From Enoplolaimus lenunculus (lineage: Eukaryota; Nematoda; Enoplea; Enoplida; Thoracostomopsidae): DNA of 64,000 nt. The stretch covers positions 424,368 through 488,367 of the forward strand of contig JASANG010003494.1 in NCBI GenBank assembly GCA_030248215.1, written 5' to 3'. Below, in pieces: positions 48,522-59,600 of the stretch (positions are counted from its first letter, which is position 1; each line of letters opens with the position of its first letter). The notes beneath the pieces were generated by a model. The model had not been told where the DNA came from, ran no database searches, and saw only the letters and a list, made by a program, of their open reading frames with translations. The translations under genes and the position numbers were made by a program.

Positions 48522-50143
48522 ATCAATCCTCGCCAGCGAAGCAAATAAGAAGGCAATCGTGTATTTCCCGTAAATTCCAGTACAAAATATTATGTGGGCC
48601 CGTCCTATATTTCCATGTAAATCTTAAATTCCATGTTTATTAAATCAAATCAAAACAATCAAATTCCGTTTTCCCTGTAGCGCGGGCATCCTTCTAATTG
48701 CCAGATTTAATATTCTTCAGATGCCTTTCAACTTCAACTAAATATCACAGGAGTTTACAAAATCAAACCGCGATTTTTATGTTGACTTTTTATCATTTCG
48801 CAGTTCTCGTTGTGCAATAAACTTACCGACATTACTAGCTTTGTCATTTAAAGCATTAATTGAACATAGGCTGGCAGCAGAGACATGACTCCAGTTTGAT
48901 TCTATCTCTAAGTCAATTATTTTACTTTACTTAAATTCTGTAGTTTTGTCACAAGTTGAAACTATTAAGCAAGCAAATTTGGCAAAAACAATCAGTAAAA
49001 CTTGTGTACTCTACGCGTATTGTGAGCTGCTTGTGGCAACTAATACCAATGAGACAGTTAATACCTCCTGGAGCTGTTCATTTATCAAAAAAGGCACCCT
49101 CAATGGCAAGTCTCTTGTGTGAATATACGGTTTTTATGGAAAGCCTTGTAAAGTGCATTGACTAGTGATGGGAGCTGCTTGTTGACTTGGGAATCGATCA
49201 CGCAACAATATGAACGGAGCAACTGAAATACCACAATGCTGTAACTCATCAAAGTATCTGAATACAACTGAAAAGACAGACCAGAGGAAACTAGGATATG
49301 TAGGGGCAACATATACGGTTAATATCTAGTTCTTGCGGTGGCAAAACCAAATTTTACCATTATATTCCAATATTTAGTGTTTAGTTGTCTGTCATATGTT
49401 TGACGAATCACGGTTTAATTTTCTTTAGATGTGCTCAGAGACATAACCACGCTGTAGAACAATAGTGGGTTTTCTAGCGCTTCAACTATCCATTAAACTT
49501 TTTGCAGCTTTACAAAAGATAGGGACAGCATAGGCGCTGAATGAAAAACCTTCGCTCTTGTGGTAGACATGAGCCACGACCTGGTCGTTTAGCCAAAATC
49601 CAAAGCTTAAACTTAAGTTGCCAGAATAAAAATGCGCTCTTGAACAATAAAAACACTTTCAAAATATGGAAGTGACAAAAAATTGCAATCGAACGGAAAA
49701 AATTCGTCCGGTATACGACTTCTGACATTTGCACTGTCTTTTGTTTAGCCGCAAGCAATTTGAAATAGCGCTGACGATTCATATGCAATGCGCCAGCGCA
49801 ATCAGCGTATAGCACAACGAAAGTGAACTGAGATCACTTCCGCTGTCTGTTAAAAATTGGTCAAAGGGGTTTGCGGTCCTGCTACAACGCTTATTCTAAC
49901 GCCGGTCGCGCTAATATCGAAGTAGAGAAGTTTCCCGATCGCTTATAATTTGAATTAATACACAATCGACAAGGCTGCTTTCACCCTGTCGATATTTTAC
50001 TTCCGCTTTTTTTATCAATGTTAATCTGTTATCCGTGTATAACAATAATTGTTCCCGCAGAAGTTTTAAATTGTAGTCATTTGAAATTTTGAAAAATGTT
50101 CAGCTGAAAGAATACAAATTTGGCTTTATTGTGTTTTTCTGTT
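48522..50143. other. No gene recognised
   Basis: Short frames on both strands only. The promoter of the NIDO-domain gene that starts at 50,144 should be near the right end of this stretch. Confidence 0.4.
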
Positions 50144-53100
50144 ATGAAACCAAAGTTTTTAAAACACCTTTTTCATAGTTCATCAACCATGTTACTGCAT
50201 ATTCTGCTTACGTTTACGATAACGGCCATGTTATCGTTATTGATAGTTGTGACTGCAGACGACAGACAGTTTAACATTTATCCTCTCAACAATCTTGAAG
50301 ATTTCTTTGAATTTGGATATCAACTTAAAACATTACGTAAGTCTTTAATTGGTGACTGGTACATGGACCCATACTTTAAGGGGCGTCCAAGTTTCTAGTG
50401 CGTCGAGGTACATGCTCCGAGCTGCCCGTTTAAATATTTGCATGCTTTTATAAATTCTACAAATATGCATATATACATGTACAAATATTTTTAGACAATA
50501 CCAACAGATATCTAGAGTTCAGCCCTGGTGACGCAAAATGTAAGCAAACGGATTTTGGTCCAATGACTATGCCGTACGCACACAAAAATAGGGAACCCAC
50601 GTGTTAATCGGTTACGGACTGTTAATTATTTTTAACCCGCCCTTCGACGCCCTTCATTACTGGTATATATCCGGTTTTGCAACTATTCGTTGAATGAAAC
50701 GTTTATTTGTCTTGTTTCAAAAAGTTGAGTAGTTTCAAAACCTGAGTATGCTTTAAAGTTTCGAACTCAACTTTTGGTCCTGGAGTCATTTATGCGCTAC
50801 AGACTACAATTGGGATAATTGACATTTAAGGTCTCTAATTAGGGTTTAGGGATTCTATCCGCTTACGGACTCTTATTAGGGATACGGACTCCTATTGATT
50901 GGGACTCAAAACGGCGACCCTCTCTTATCACCACCTCTATTCGGGTCACTATAGTAATTTCAATTATTTAAGTGTTGTTTACAAAATATTGGTCTGAAAT
51001 TTTTGAGACTTAAAAGGTTGAAATTTAAGACTTTTTCTAGACATTATACGCCTGTAATTATATTAAAATATAATTACTTTTCGGCCCATGTAAAGACCAG
51101 GGGTGGACCGTTTTTCTGTTGGACTTCAATAAAGTAAGCTTAAGTTTTAAACTAATTTTTTTGCTTGGCTTAGACTTTATGCTTAGGCTTAGGCTTAGGT
51201 TTAGGAATATGCTCATTCTTACGCTTGGGCTTAGGCTTAGGCATAGGCTTAGACTTAGGAATATGCTCATTCTTACACTTACGCTTAGGCTTAGGCTTAC
51301 GATTAGGATTAGGAATATGCTTATAATCTGTTCCGCCCCTGTTCTTTACATTGGCCGTTATTTCTATAAACCCCTTTCCCGCGGGGCCAAACTTTTAAAT
51401 TACAAATATGGGTGTTTGCAAGTCAAAATATCTATTTTTACGCTTTCAGTTCTTCAGCATCAACTAAGTGCTTGATAGTTCAACCACAGGGATATCGTGA
51501 AGTAAACACTGATACCAGGGTCACAGTCAGGGTTTTAGTTCGCGGAGCTATATACCGGCAACTGTTTTTTACGAACTAGTGACAATTTTTTTCAGCTCCA
51601 CATATCCAAAATGTTATTCTAAGCATTTTTGCGTTCTGTCTCTCATGTTTCTATAGAAATTTTTGGGAGCGGATATACACTGCAAAAAATGATGAATCAA
51701 ACTGACTCTCTCCGAAATAGGTTCTACGAGACTACACAACGTGAGTCAAATTCGACTCTGCTGCAGTCATAAGTTCCACTCACTGAGTCGCTCGTTTAAC
51801 TCTGGCGAAGTCGAATTTGACTCAGTTTGTGCAGTCCCGTAGAGCCGATTTTGTTTGTGTAGTCCCGTAGAGCCGATTTGTTTGTGTAGTCCCATAGAGC
51901 CGATTTCGGAGACAGTCCATTTGGCGCACCATTTAGTTGCAGTGAACATCCATTGTATTCGCTTCAAAACACCAAAACATAAAGAACTGCTAGCAAAAAG
52001 CAATGAATCTAAACGGTCTGCTATAGTCATTTTCAATTTATTGCAGCGACATTAAAAAATGCTGAAGAAAAAAGAATTCGAAACAATACAAAATTAAACC
52101 TATTAACGCCACGTATTCCATATGGTCAAAAAGCAAATGCGCAAAAGCCTGTTTTGTTTGTTAATTTCAACGGTAATGGCTGAATATGAAAACTGTTGAC
52201 GGTCGTTATACTTTCCGCCTGGTTTAATTAGGGACGTCCGAAGAAAAGTATATTTAGGGGTGCACCGAATAATTTTGGTATCCCCCTATAATTGCAATTT
52301 AAAATTGTTTACTTTTAGACCGAGCCTATTTGGGGAACACCAGCCAAACTGGGGGGTACGACCACCCAACGCCTCCATGGGGGGACGCCCTTGGCTTTGG
52401 ATAAAAGGATACTGGGCCTATGTCTAAGCATAAGCTTCAGCTTTTGCAGCTAATGTACAGATTAGTGCCGTAACGATAGTAACGCGCATTTCTAAGAGCA
52501 TGCCAAAGCACAATTTTAGGATGCGTCTATAACTAAGTCTAAGCATATAAGTGAAAATAAATGTACCCCGAAGTCCAGGGTAACGCAAAAAATAGCACTA
52601 AACCGCAGCTCTTGATTGCTGGTTAACACTAATCAACTCTATGCGCACTGTGTACTAACGTGAATGGTTCATTTTTGAGGTCTACGAAATCCCTATATCG
52701 GGCTGTGATTGGTCCATAGTTTCGCAGCGCATTTTTATTGGTGTCAGAATTTTGAGCGTCAATCGAATATCTCAATTTTTACCTGCTGTAATGAAAAAAG
52801 TTTTGAGGCCCATGTATAGAACAGGGCCGGAACAGTAGTATAAGCATATTCCTAAGCCTAAGCCTAAGCCTAAGCCTAAGCATATAGATGAGCCTATTCC
52901 TAAGCCTACGCCTAAGTCTAAGCAAAAAAACTAGTCGAAAGCTTAAACTGACTCTATTATAGCCCCTCCGGAAAACGATTCGGCCCTGTTATATACATGG
53001 GCCAGTTTTGATTTGACAACATAAAAAGTAATAGCCATATTAGCGGTTTGGCTAAAATTGGTGCGGTGGCTACGACATATCTATGAATTTTATTTTCAGG

Positions 53101-56100
53101 AACTGTATCTTGGTTCCATCCTATATCGGGTCCACCTGAAAACATGAAATGCAAACAAAAGCCAAACCTATCCGTTTTTGCGCCGTTATGGACATCGTTT
53201 GTGTCAGATGATCAATGTAAGCGATCCTGTACTCGGTTGCTGTTCGCGATAAAATTCCGTGTCCGTTATTAATGCTTCCATTGTGGGAGTGGAAACACAC
53301 CAAACGGACATCCGTTTCTGTTTGATTAAATTGTAAATTTTTTTTATGCGGAACCGGAAGAGTAGCCGGCTTACGTTGCTAGGAAGGTAGGAAAATAATT
53401 TTAAGACCGATATCCGATATGGTTTAAAACTATCCTAGGGAAGCAAAGTTATTATTGGGCGGCTGAATCGTTTCTGCTCTCGCTCTGGCGACGGGCCTAT
53501 ATATCAATTGATTGAGTAAATTCAGATATTTCAAACGTATATACGTACATATTGATGATGCACCGTGCCGCACGCAATTTTGAGGTTATCTTTTGCTAAC
53601 GCAATAGTTCTTGAATTCCTGGACATAACGGCCTGTATTCTCAAATGAGTGTAGCACCAATCACCAGTTGGTGATAGGTCTTGTAACTTTCCAACAAGCG
53701 AATTGTTAGGTTCAAGATTTGAGCACATTGTTCACATTTGATTTGGCCTGCTTTTATACTAATTTTGACACCCGCAATTTCAGACTTCGTCTGTTTGAAA
53801 ACCTATCGCTAACTGATGATAGATGCTATCACATTTGAAAAAGGACATCAGACCTAGTGCAATGATGATGTATTAGTGGCATTTAATTTATGCCAAAATG
53901 TGAGGTCAGGTCGCAACACCAACACGACTCCGGGTATCTGTAGAATACTGAAGCTTTTAAATATGCCGAAGTCGGAACTTTGTGATTTTTAAAGTTAAAA
54001 TGTTTTTGATTTTGGCTTATATCAGTCATAAGAAGTAGATTTTGAAACATTAGTCAGTGGAATTAATTTGAAAGTTGTAAATTTTAATTACGACTAATTT
54101 TTTTAACAGTGGTTTGCAAAGGATTGCAAATATTTGTATGTTCAACATATTTTTGACCTGATGTTGCTTCAACTCCGATTCCGATTTCGGTAAAATTTGC
54201 TGCCTTGCGGTTGCGAGTTGTTCGCCTTCGATTACTGTTGAATCCGACTGGCCAATGTTCCTTTAAGGTGCGGAACAGTGGATTAAGCGTATTCCTAAGC
54301 CTAAGCCTAAGCAAATAAATGTAACATAGAATCTAAATCGACTCTTTTATGGACCCACCAGAAACCTGTACGCCCCTTAAAGTAACATGGGCTTCCCGAC
54401 ACATGAGTGAAATTTTAAGCTGATCCGATTTATGCTTCGTCTATTCAACAAAATGATAATCATCATTTGATTCAAAGACCACAACCTAATAAACAAACAA
54501 ACAATACAGACGAAGTTTTATTGAATTAGTTTGGCTTGCGGTGACATCATATTTGGCCTTTAGTCAAATAACTTGTTCCATGCAAATTTTCGTCATTTTT
54601 TATTTTAGCTGAAGTCTGGTACCGTGCAACCGCAGACGTATTCGACACTGCGAAATGTCGAAAGGACGTCCAACAGCGATTCATGGAATCAAATCTCCTG
54701 GTTATTGTTGCAACGTGGCATAATATGCTTCCAGCAAGGTTAAATGATATATATTGAGCGTTCTAAACACCTAGCTATCCCACCTGGTCCTGGTAGCTGG
54801 GCTGTCTTAAAAACGCAACGCGCTTGTTGTTCAAAACAGTGATCCATGTAAAGATCAGGGGCGGAACGTTTTTCTGTGGGACTAGAAAAGAGTAAACTTA
54901 AGCTTTAGACTAATTTTTTGTTTGGCTTAGGTTTAGGCTTGCGCTTAGGAATTTGCTTATAATACTGTTATGCCCATGTTCTTTACATTAGCCAAAACAG
55001 TTTAACTCCTTCTCACATTGAGTTGAATATGGGCAACTAATCGCAGTGTACATACGCTAAATAATATATATCGCGCAATGTTCAACAATTGCAACACGTA
55101 TACATAGTACTAAATTACCACAAGACGTGAGAGCCTCCTCGGGCTCGAGCGTCAAGCTCCTATCGCTGAGTGGTAATGGTAAACGCCTCGCACTCCGGTC
55201 ACTGGAGTTCGAATCCTAGCATATAAGTATGTCTCAGATGAAAGAGAAAATATTCATGTGATAAAGGGTTAAGCGAAAAAATTTTCATTTTACTATCTAT
55301 AAACAATTATTACACTAAAAATAAACCTTTCAAGCAATTGCAATAAAAATCTGTTTTATCTCTAAATTCTTGACATCAAATTTAGTTTTCGTCAAAAATA
55401 TACTGATCCAACTGTCTTGAAGAACAATTGACGTTTCGTACGAATCAATTGCCAACTTGAACGAATAGGTGTTCAGAGCATACATATCTTAGCATTACCC
55501 ATTGCTGTCGGGATTAACTAACGAAATTGTCGCGATTAAACATACACTGTAAATTTCAGTGAGTTCATTTTAACTCAGAATGAGGCGAATACACTCTGAA
55601 ACACTGAGCACTGAATTAGGGTTTTCAGAACGTCAGAATTCTGAATTGATTGAACTCATTCTAATTTATCAACTCACCCGGAATTAAATCAGCTCAGAAT
55701 GGGTTAATATTTACTGTTATTAACTCAGAAATGACCAAAAATAACTAATTCTGTCGGTGCGTTGATTAATCAACTCATCAGCAGAATTTTTACAGTGTAT
55801 GGGGTTGGGATTGCATAAATTGAAATTTCACTATTTTTATGCGAGAACGAAAGTTTGAGGCACAAAAAACAGGAAAATATGCTTCAGCAAATATAAAAAC
55901 ATCCCTCCGTGAAACTGTTTCAGACTGTAAATGAACAGATTTTCATTAAAATGAACACAAAATATTGCTCCCGTGTTTAAAAATTTCGCCATTGTAAAGA
56001 TCAGTGGCGCAACGTTTTTCTGTGGGACTAGAAAAAAGTAACCTTAAGATCTAGACTGTTTTTTGCTTGGGTTAGGCTTAGGTTTACGCTTAGCCTTAGG

Positions 56101-56602
56101 AATATGCTCATTCTTACGCTTAGGCTTAGGCTTAGGTTTAGGCTTACGCTTAGGCTTAGGTTTAGGCTTACGCTTAGGCTTAGGAATATGCTTATAATAC
56201 ACGTTCCGCGCCTATTCTTTACATTGGCCAAAAATTAAACATTTTTCTATTTCAGTTTTCAATACAGAAATGCCACAGTACCGCGAATATCGTTTCAACT
56301 TGCAATATGCGCAGGCGATTACAAAACTTTCCTCATATTTAATTATTTACTTCCTGAGGGGTCCGGCCTCTTTGACAAAAATTTTCCGGATCAATTTTGG
56401 GCCGGACTCGCGTTTCAAATAGGAGGAAAACGTCAGTTTGTTAAATTTTTCGAACGATGCGAGCTGGATGTTGTTGGAAATATTCTCAGCCGATACGGCG
56501 CTCAACGAGTGGTCGTACGTCTTGAAGACCACGGTTATGCTGAAGGCGGTGTAATCGAGGTTGAACCGTTTGGTCACGGTAGCGAAACAGGATTGACTGA
56601 TC
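50144..56602 (+). CDS. Secreted NIDO-domain protein, 5' part (continues beyond window)
   Basis: Five exons with matching phases and GT-AG junctions: 50,144-50,336, 52,047-52,172, 53,100-53,216, 54,609-54,738 and 56,256-56,602 (304 codons so far, open at the end). A signal peptide is plain (LLHILLTFTITAMLSLLIVV then TADD); ATG at 50,144 is the first in frame, and ATG at 50,189 starts directly at the hydrophobic core. After it come elements of the nidogen/alpha-tectorin NIDO module: PVLFVNFNGTVSWFHP, FAPLWTSF, VWYRATAD, LLVIVATWHNM, then RISFQLAICAGDYKTFLIFNY and FWAGLAFQIG. Such proteins are extracellular, often in basement membrane or apical matrix; DEX-1 of nematodes is one example. NIDO is usually followed by other domains, expected downstream of the satellite. 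Introns are packed with MITEs. Intron 5 begins 20 bp before the satellite array. Confidence 0.85.
50588..50957. mobile_element. MITE family H, copy 2
   Basis: Right end attcgggtcactatagtaa and interior (ggttacggactgttaatta, ggtcctggagtcatttatg) match copy 1 at 4,687. The left terminus is eroded. It lies in intron 1 of the NIDO gene. Confidence 0.68.
51083..51356 (-). mobile_element. hAT-like MITE family B, long copy
   Basis: GGCCCATGTAAAGACCAGGG start and CCCTGTTCTTTACATTGGCC end. The interior has the gcttaggctt / ggaatatgctcattcttac module twice, making it 274 bp rather than about 200. Confidence 0.78.
51678..51944. mobile_element. Mariner-like MITE family D, copy 4
   Basis: CACTGCAAAAAATGATG start and gcaccatttagttgcagtg end. 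The right half carries three direct copies of tttgtgtagtcccgtagagc followed by cgat. Confidence 0.7.
52807..53003 (+). mobile_element. hAT-like MITE family A (perfect 8-bp TSD)
   Basis: Perfect target duplication AGTTTTGA at 52,799-52,806 and 53,004-53,011. Starts GGCCCATGTATAGAACAGGG and ends cggccctgttatatacatgg followed by gcc. Four uninterrupted cctaag units. It lies in intron 2 of the NIDO gene, ending 96 bp before exon 3. Confidence 0.87.
53630..53844. mobile_element. MITE family J, copy 2
   Basis: gcctgtattctcaaatgagt start. Inverted inner blocks caccagttggtgataggt and acctatcgctaactgatgat, and the end ctatcacatttgaa, match the copy at 8,714. Confidence 0.62.
54250..54392 (+). mobile_element. 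hAT-like MITE family C, copy 3
   Basis: ggccaatgttcctttaaggt start and ccccttaaagtaacatgggc end. A short cctaagcctaagc tract and the family's tagaatctaaatcgactctt segment. Confidence 0.75.
54842..54993 (-). mobile_element. hAT-like MITE family B, short copy
   Basis: atccatgtaaagatcagggg start and catgttctttacattagcc end, with a single gcttaggtttaggctt tract. Confidence 0.7.
55002..55272 (+). mobile_element. piggyBac-type MITE carrying a tRNA-like segment, copy 2
   Basis: TTAA on both sides (55,002-55,005 and 55,269-55,272) with inverted ends CTCCTTCTCACATTGAG and CATGTGATAAAGGG. A box TCGCTGAGTGG (55,163-55,173) and B box AGTTCGAATCC (55,206-55,216) lie on the plus strand. 271 bp, the same as copy 1, with the tRNA-like part at the same internal position. 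Confidence 0.82.
55543..55799. mobile_element. Mariner-like MITE with TA target
   Basis: Ends TACACTGTAAATTTC and TTTTTACAGTGTA with TA at each side. The interior repeats aactcagaat and actcattct motifs in inverted order. About 257 bp, no coding capacity. Confidence 0.65.
55988..56229 (-). mobile_element. hAT-like MITE family B abutting exon 5 of the NIDO gene
   Basis: gccattgtaaagatcagtgg start and gcctattctttacattggcc end, with long gcttaggcttagg tracts. It ends 26 bp before the exon 5 start at 56,256, so the acceptor's pyrimidine tract lies just outside it. Confidence 0.78.
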
Positions 56603-56622
56603 GTAAGTTTTGCCTCGTCACG

Positions 56623-59600
56623 CGACATTTTGCGTCCAAACTCAGCAGTTGATTGTGAGGCGGCGTGTCTCAGTGGTGAAAGGCTGGCCAAGTATTGTTT
56701 GACCATGGTCCATGGATCAAGATCTCATGAGAACGTCCCTCATTGTCAACTGCAAACACTTAATCGACATTTCGCGTCCAAACTCAGCAGTTGATTGTGA
56801 GGCGGCGTGTGTCAGTGGTGAAAGGCTGGCCAAGTATTGTTTGACCATGGTCCATGGATCAAGATCTCATGAGAACGTCCTTCATTGTCAACTGCAAACA
56901 CTTAATCGACATTTTGCGTCCAAACTCAGCAGTTGATTGTGAGGCGGCGTGTGTCAGTGATGAAAGGCTGGCCAAGTATTGTTTGCCCATGGTCCATGGA
57001 TCAAGATCTCATGAGAACGTCCCTCATTGTCAACTGCAAACACTTAATCGACATTTTGCGTCCAAACTCAGCAGTTGATTGTGAGGCGGCGGGGCTCAGT
57101 GGTGAAAGGCTGGCCAAGTATTGTTTGACCATGGTCCATGGATCAAGATCTCATGAGAACGTCCCTCATTGTCAACTGCAAACACTTAATCGACATTTTG
57201 CGTCCAAACTCAGCAGTTGATTGTGAGGCGGCGTGTGTCAGTGGTGAAAGGCTGGCCAAGTATTGTTTGACCATGGTCCATGGATCAAGATCTCATGAGA
57301 ACGTCCTTCATTGTCAACTGCAAACACTTAATCGACATTTTGCGTCCAAACTCAGCAGTTGATTGTGAGGCGGCGTGTGTCAGTGGTGAAAGGCTGCCAA
57401 GTATTGTTTGCCCATGGTCCATGGATCAAGATCTCATGAGAACGTCCCTCATTGTCAACTGCAAACACTTAATCGACATTTTGCGTCCAAACTCAGCAGT
57501 TGATTGTGAGGCGGCGTGTGTCAGTGGTGAAAGGCTGGCCAAGTATTGTTTGACCATGGTCCATGGATCAAGATCTCATGAGAACGTCCCTCATTGTCAA
57601 CTGCAAACACTTAATCGACATTTTGCGTCCAAACTCAGCAGTTGATTGTGAGGCGGCGTGTCTCAGTGGTGAAAGGCTGGCCAAGTATTGTTTGACCATG
57701 GTCCATGGATCAAGATCTCATGAGAACGTCCCTCATTGTCAACTGCAAACACTTAATCGACATTTTGCGTCCAAACTCAGCAGTTGATTGTGAGGCGGCG
57801 TGTGTCAGTGGTGAAAGGCTGGCCAAGTATTGTTTGACCATGGTCCATGGATCAAGATCTCATGAGAACGTCCCTCATTGTCAACTGCAAACACTTAATC
57901 GACATTTTGCGTATAAACTCAGCAGTTGATTGTGAGGCGGCGTGTGTCAGTGGTGAAAGGCTGGCCAAGTATTGTTTGACCATGGTCCATGGATCAAGAT
58001 CTCATGAGAACGTCCCTCATTGTCAACTGCAAACACTTAATCGACATTTTGCGTATAAACTCAGCAGTTGATTGTGAGGCGGCGTGTGTCAGTGGTGAAA
58101 GGCTGGCCAAGTATTGTTTGACCATGGTCCATGGATCAAGATCTCATGAGAACGTCCCTCATTGTCAACTGCAAACACTTAATCGACATTTTGCGTCCAA
58201 ACTCAGCAGTTGATTGTGAGGCGGCGTGTGTCAGTGGTGAAAGGCTGGCCAAGTATTGTTTGACCATGGTCCATGGATCAAGATCTCATGAGAACGTCCC
58301 TCATTGTCAACTGCAAACACTTAATCGACATTTTGCGTCCAAACTCAGCAGTTGATTGTGAGGCGGCGGGGCTCAGTGGTGAAAGGCTGGCCAAGTATTG
58401 TTTGACCATGGTCCATGGATCAAGATCTCATGAGAACGTCCCTCATTGTCAACTGCAAACACTTAATCGACATTTTGCGTCCAAACTCAGCAGTTGATTG
58501 TGAGGCGGCGTGTGTCAGTGGTGAAAGGCTGGCCAAGTATTGTTTGACCATGGTCCATGGATCAAGATCTCATGAGAACGTCCTTCATTGTCAACTGCAA
58601 ACACTTAATCGACATTTTGCGTCCAAACTCAGCAGTTGATTGTGAGGCGGCGTGTGTCAGTGGTGAAAGGCTGGCCAAGTATTGTTTGCCCATGGTCCAT
58701 GGATCAAGATCTCATGAGAACGTCCCTCATTGTCAACTGCAAACACTTAATCGACATTTTGCGTATAAACTCAGCAGTTGATTGTGAGGCGGCGTGTGTC
58801 AGTGGTGAAAGGCTGGCCAAGTATTGTTTGACCATGGTCCATGGATCAAGATCTCATGAGAACGTCCCTCATTGTCAACTGCAAACACTTAATCGACATT
58901 TTGCGTCCAAACTCAGCAGTTGATTGTGAGGCGGCGTGGCTCAGTGGTGAAAGGCTGGCCAAGTATTGTTTGACCATGGTCCATGGATCAAGATCTCATG
59001 AGAACGTCCCTCATTGTCAACTGCAAACACTTAATCGACATTTTGCGTCCAAACTCAGCAGTTGATTGTGAGGCGGCGTGTGTCAGTGGTGAAAGGCTGG
59101 CCAAGTATTGTTTGACCATGGTCCATGGATCAAGATCTCATGAGAACGTCCCTCATTGTCAACTGCAAACACTTAATCGACATTTTGCGTCCAAACTCAG
59201 CAGTTGATTGTGAGGCGGCGTGTGTCAGTGGTGAAAGGCTGGCCAAGTATTGTTTGCCCATGGTCCATGGATCAAGATCTCATGAGAACGTCCCTCATTG
59301 TCAACTGCAAACACTTAATCGACATTTTGCGTCCAAACTCAGCAGTTGATTGTGAGGCGGCGGGGCTCAGTGGTGAAAGGCTGGCCAAGTATTGTTTGAC
59401 CATGGTCCATGGATCAAGATCTCATGAGAACGTCCCTCATTGTCAACTGCAAACACTTAATCGACATTTTGCGTCCAAACTCAGCAGTTGATTGTGAGGC
59501 GGCGTGTGTCAGTGGTGAAAGGCTGGCCAAGTATTGTTTGACCATGGTCCATGGATCAAGATCTCATGAGAACGTCCCTCATTGTCAACTGCAAACACTT

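Noticed and set aside
660-56229. True telomere or subtelomere, because of TTAGGC tracts
   Set aside because: The tracts are short, occur in both orientations, and are bounded by MITE termini with target duplications; genes continue on all sides.
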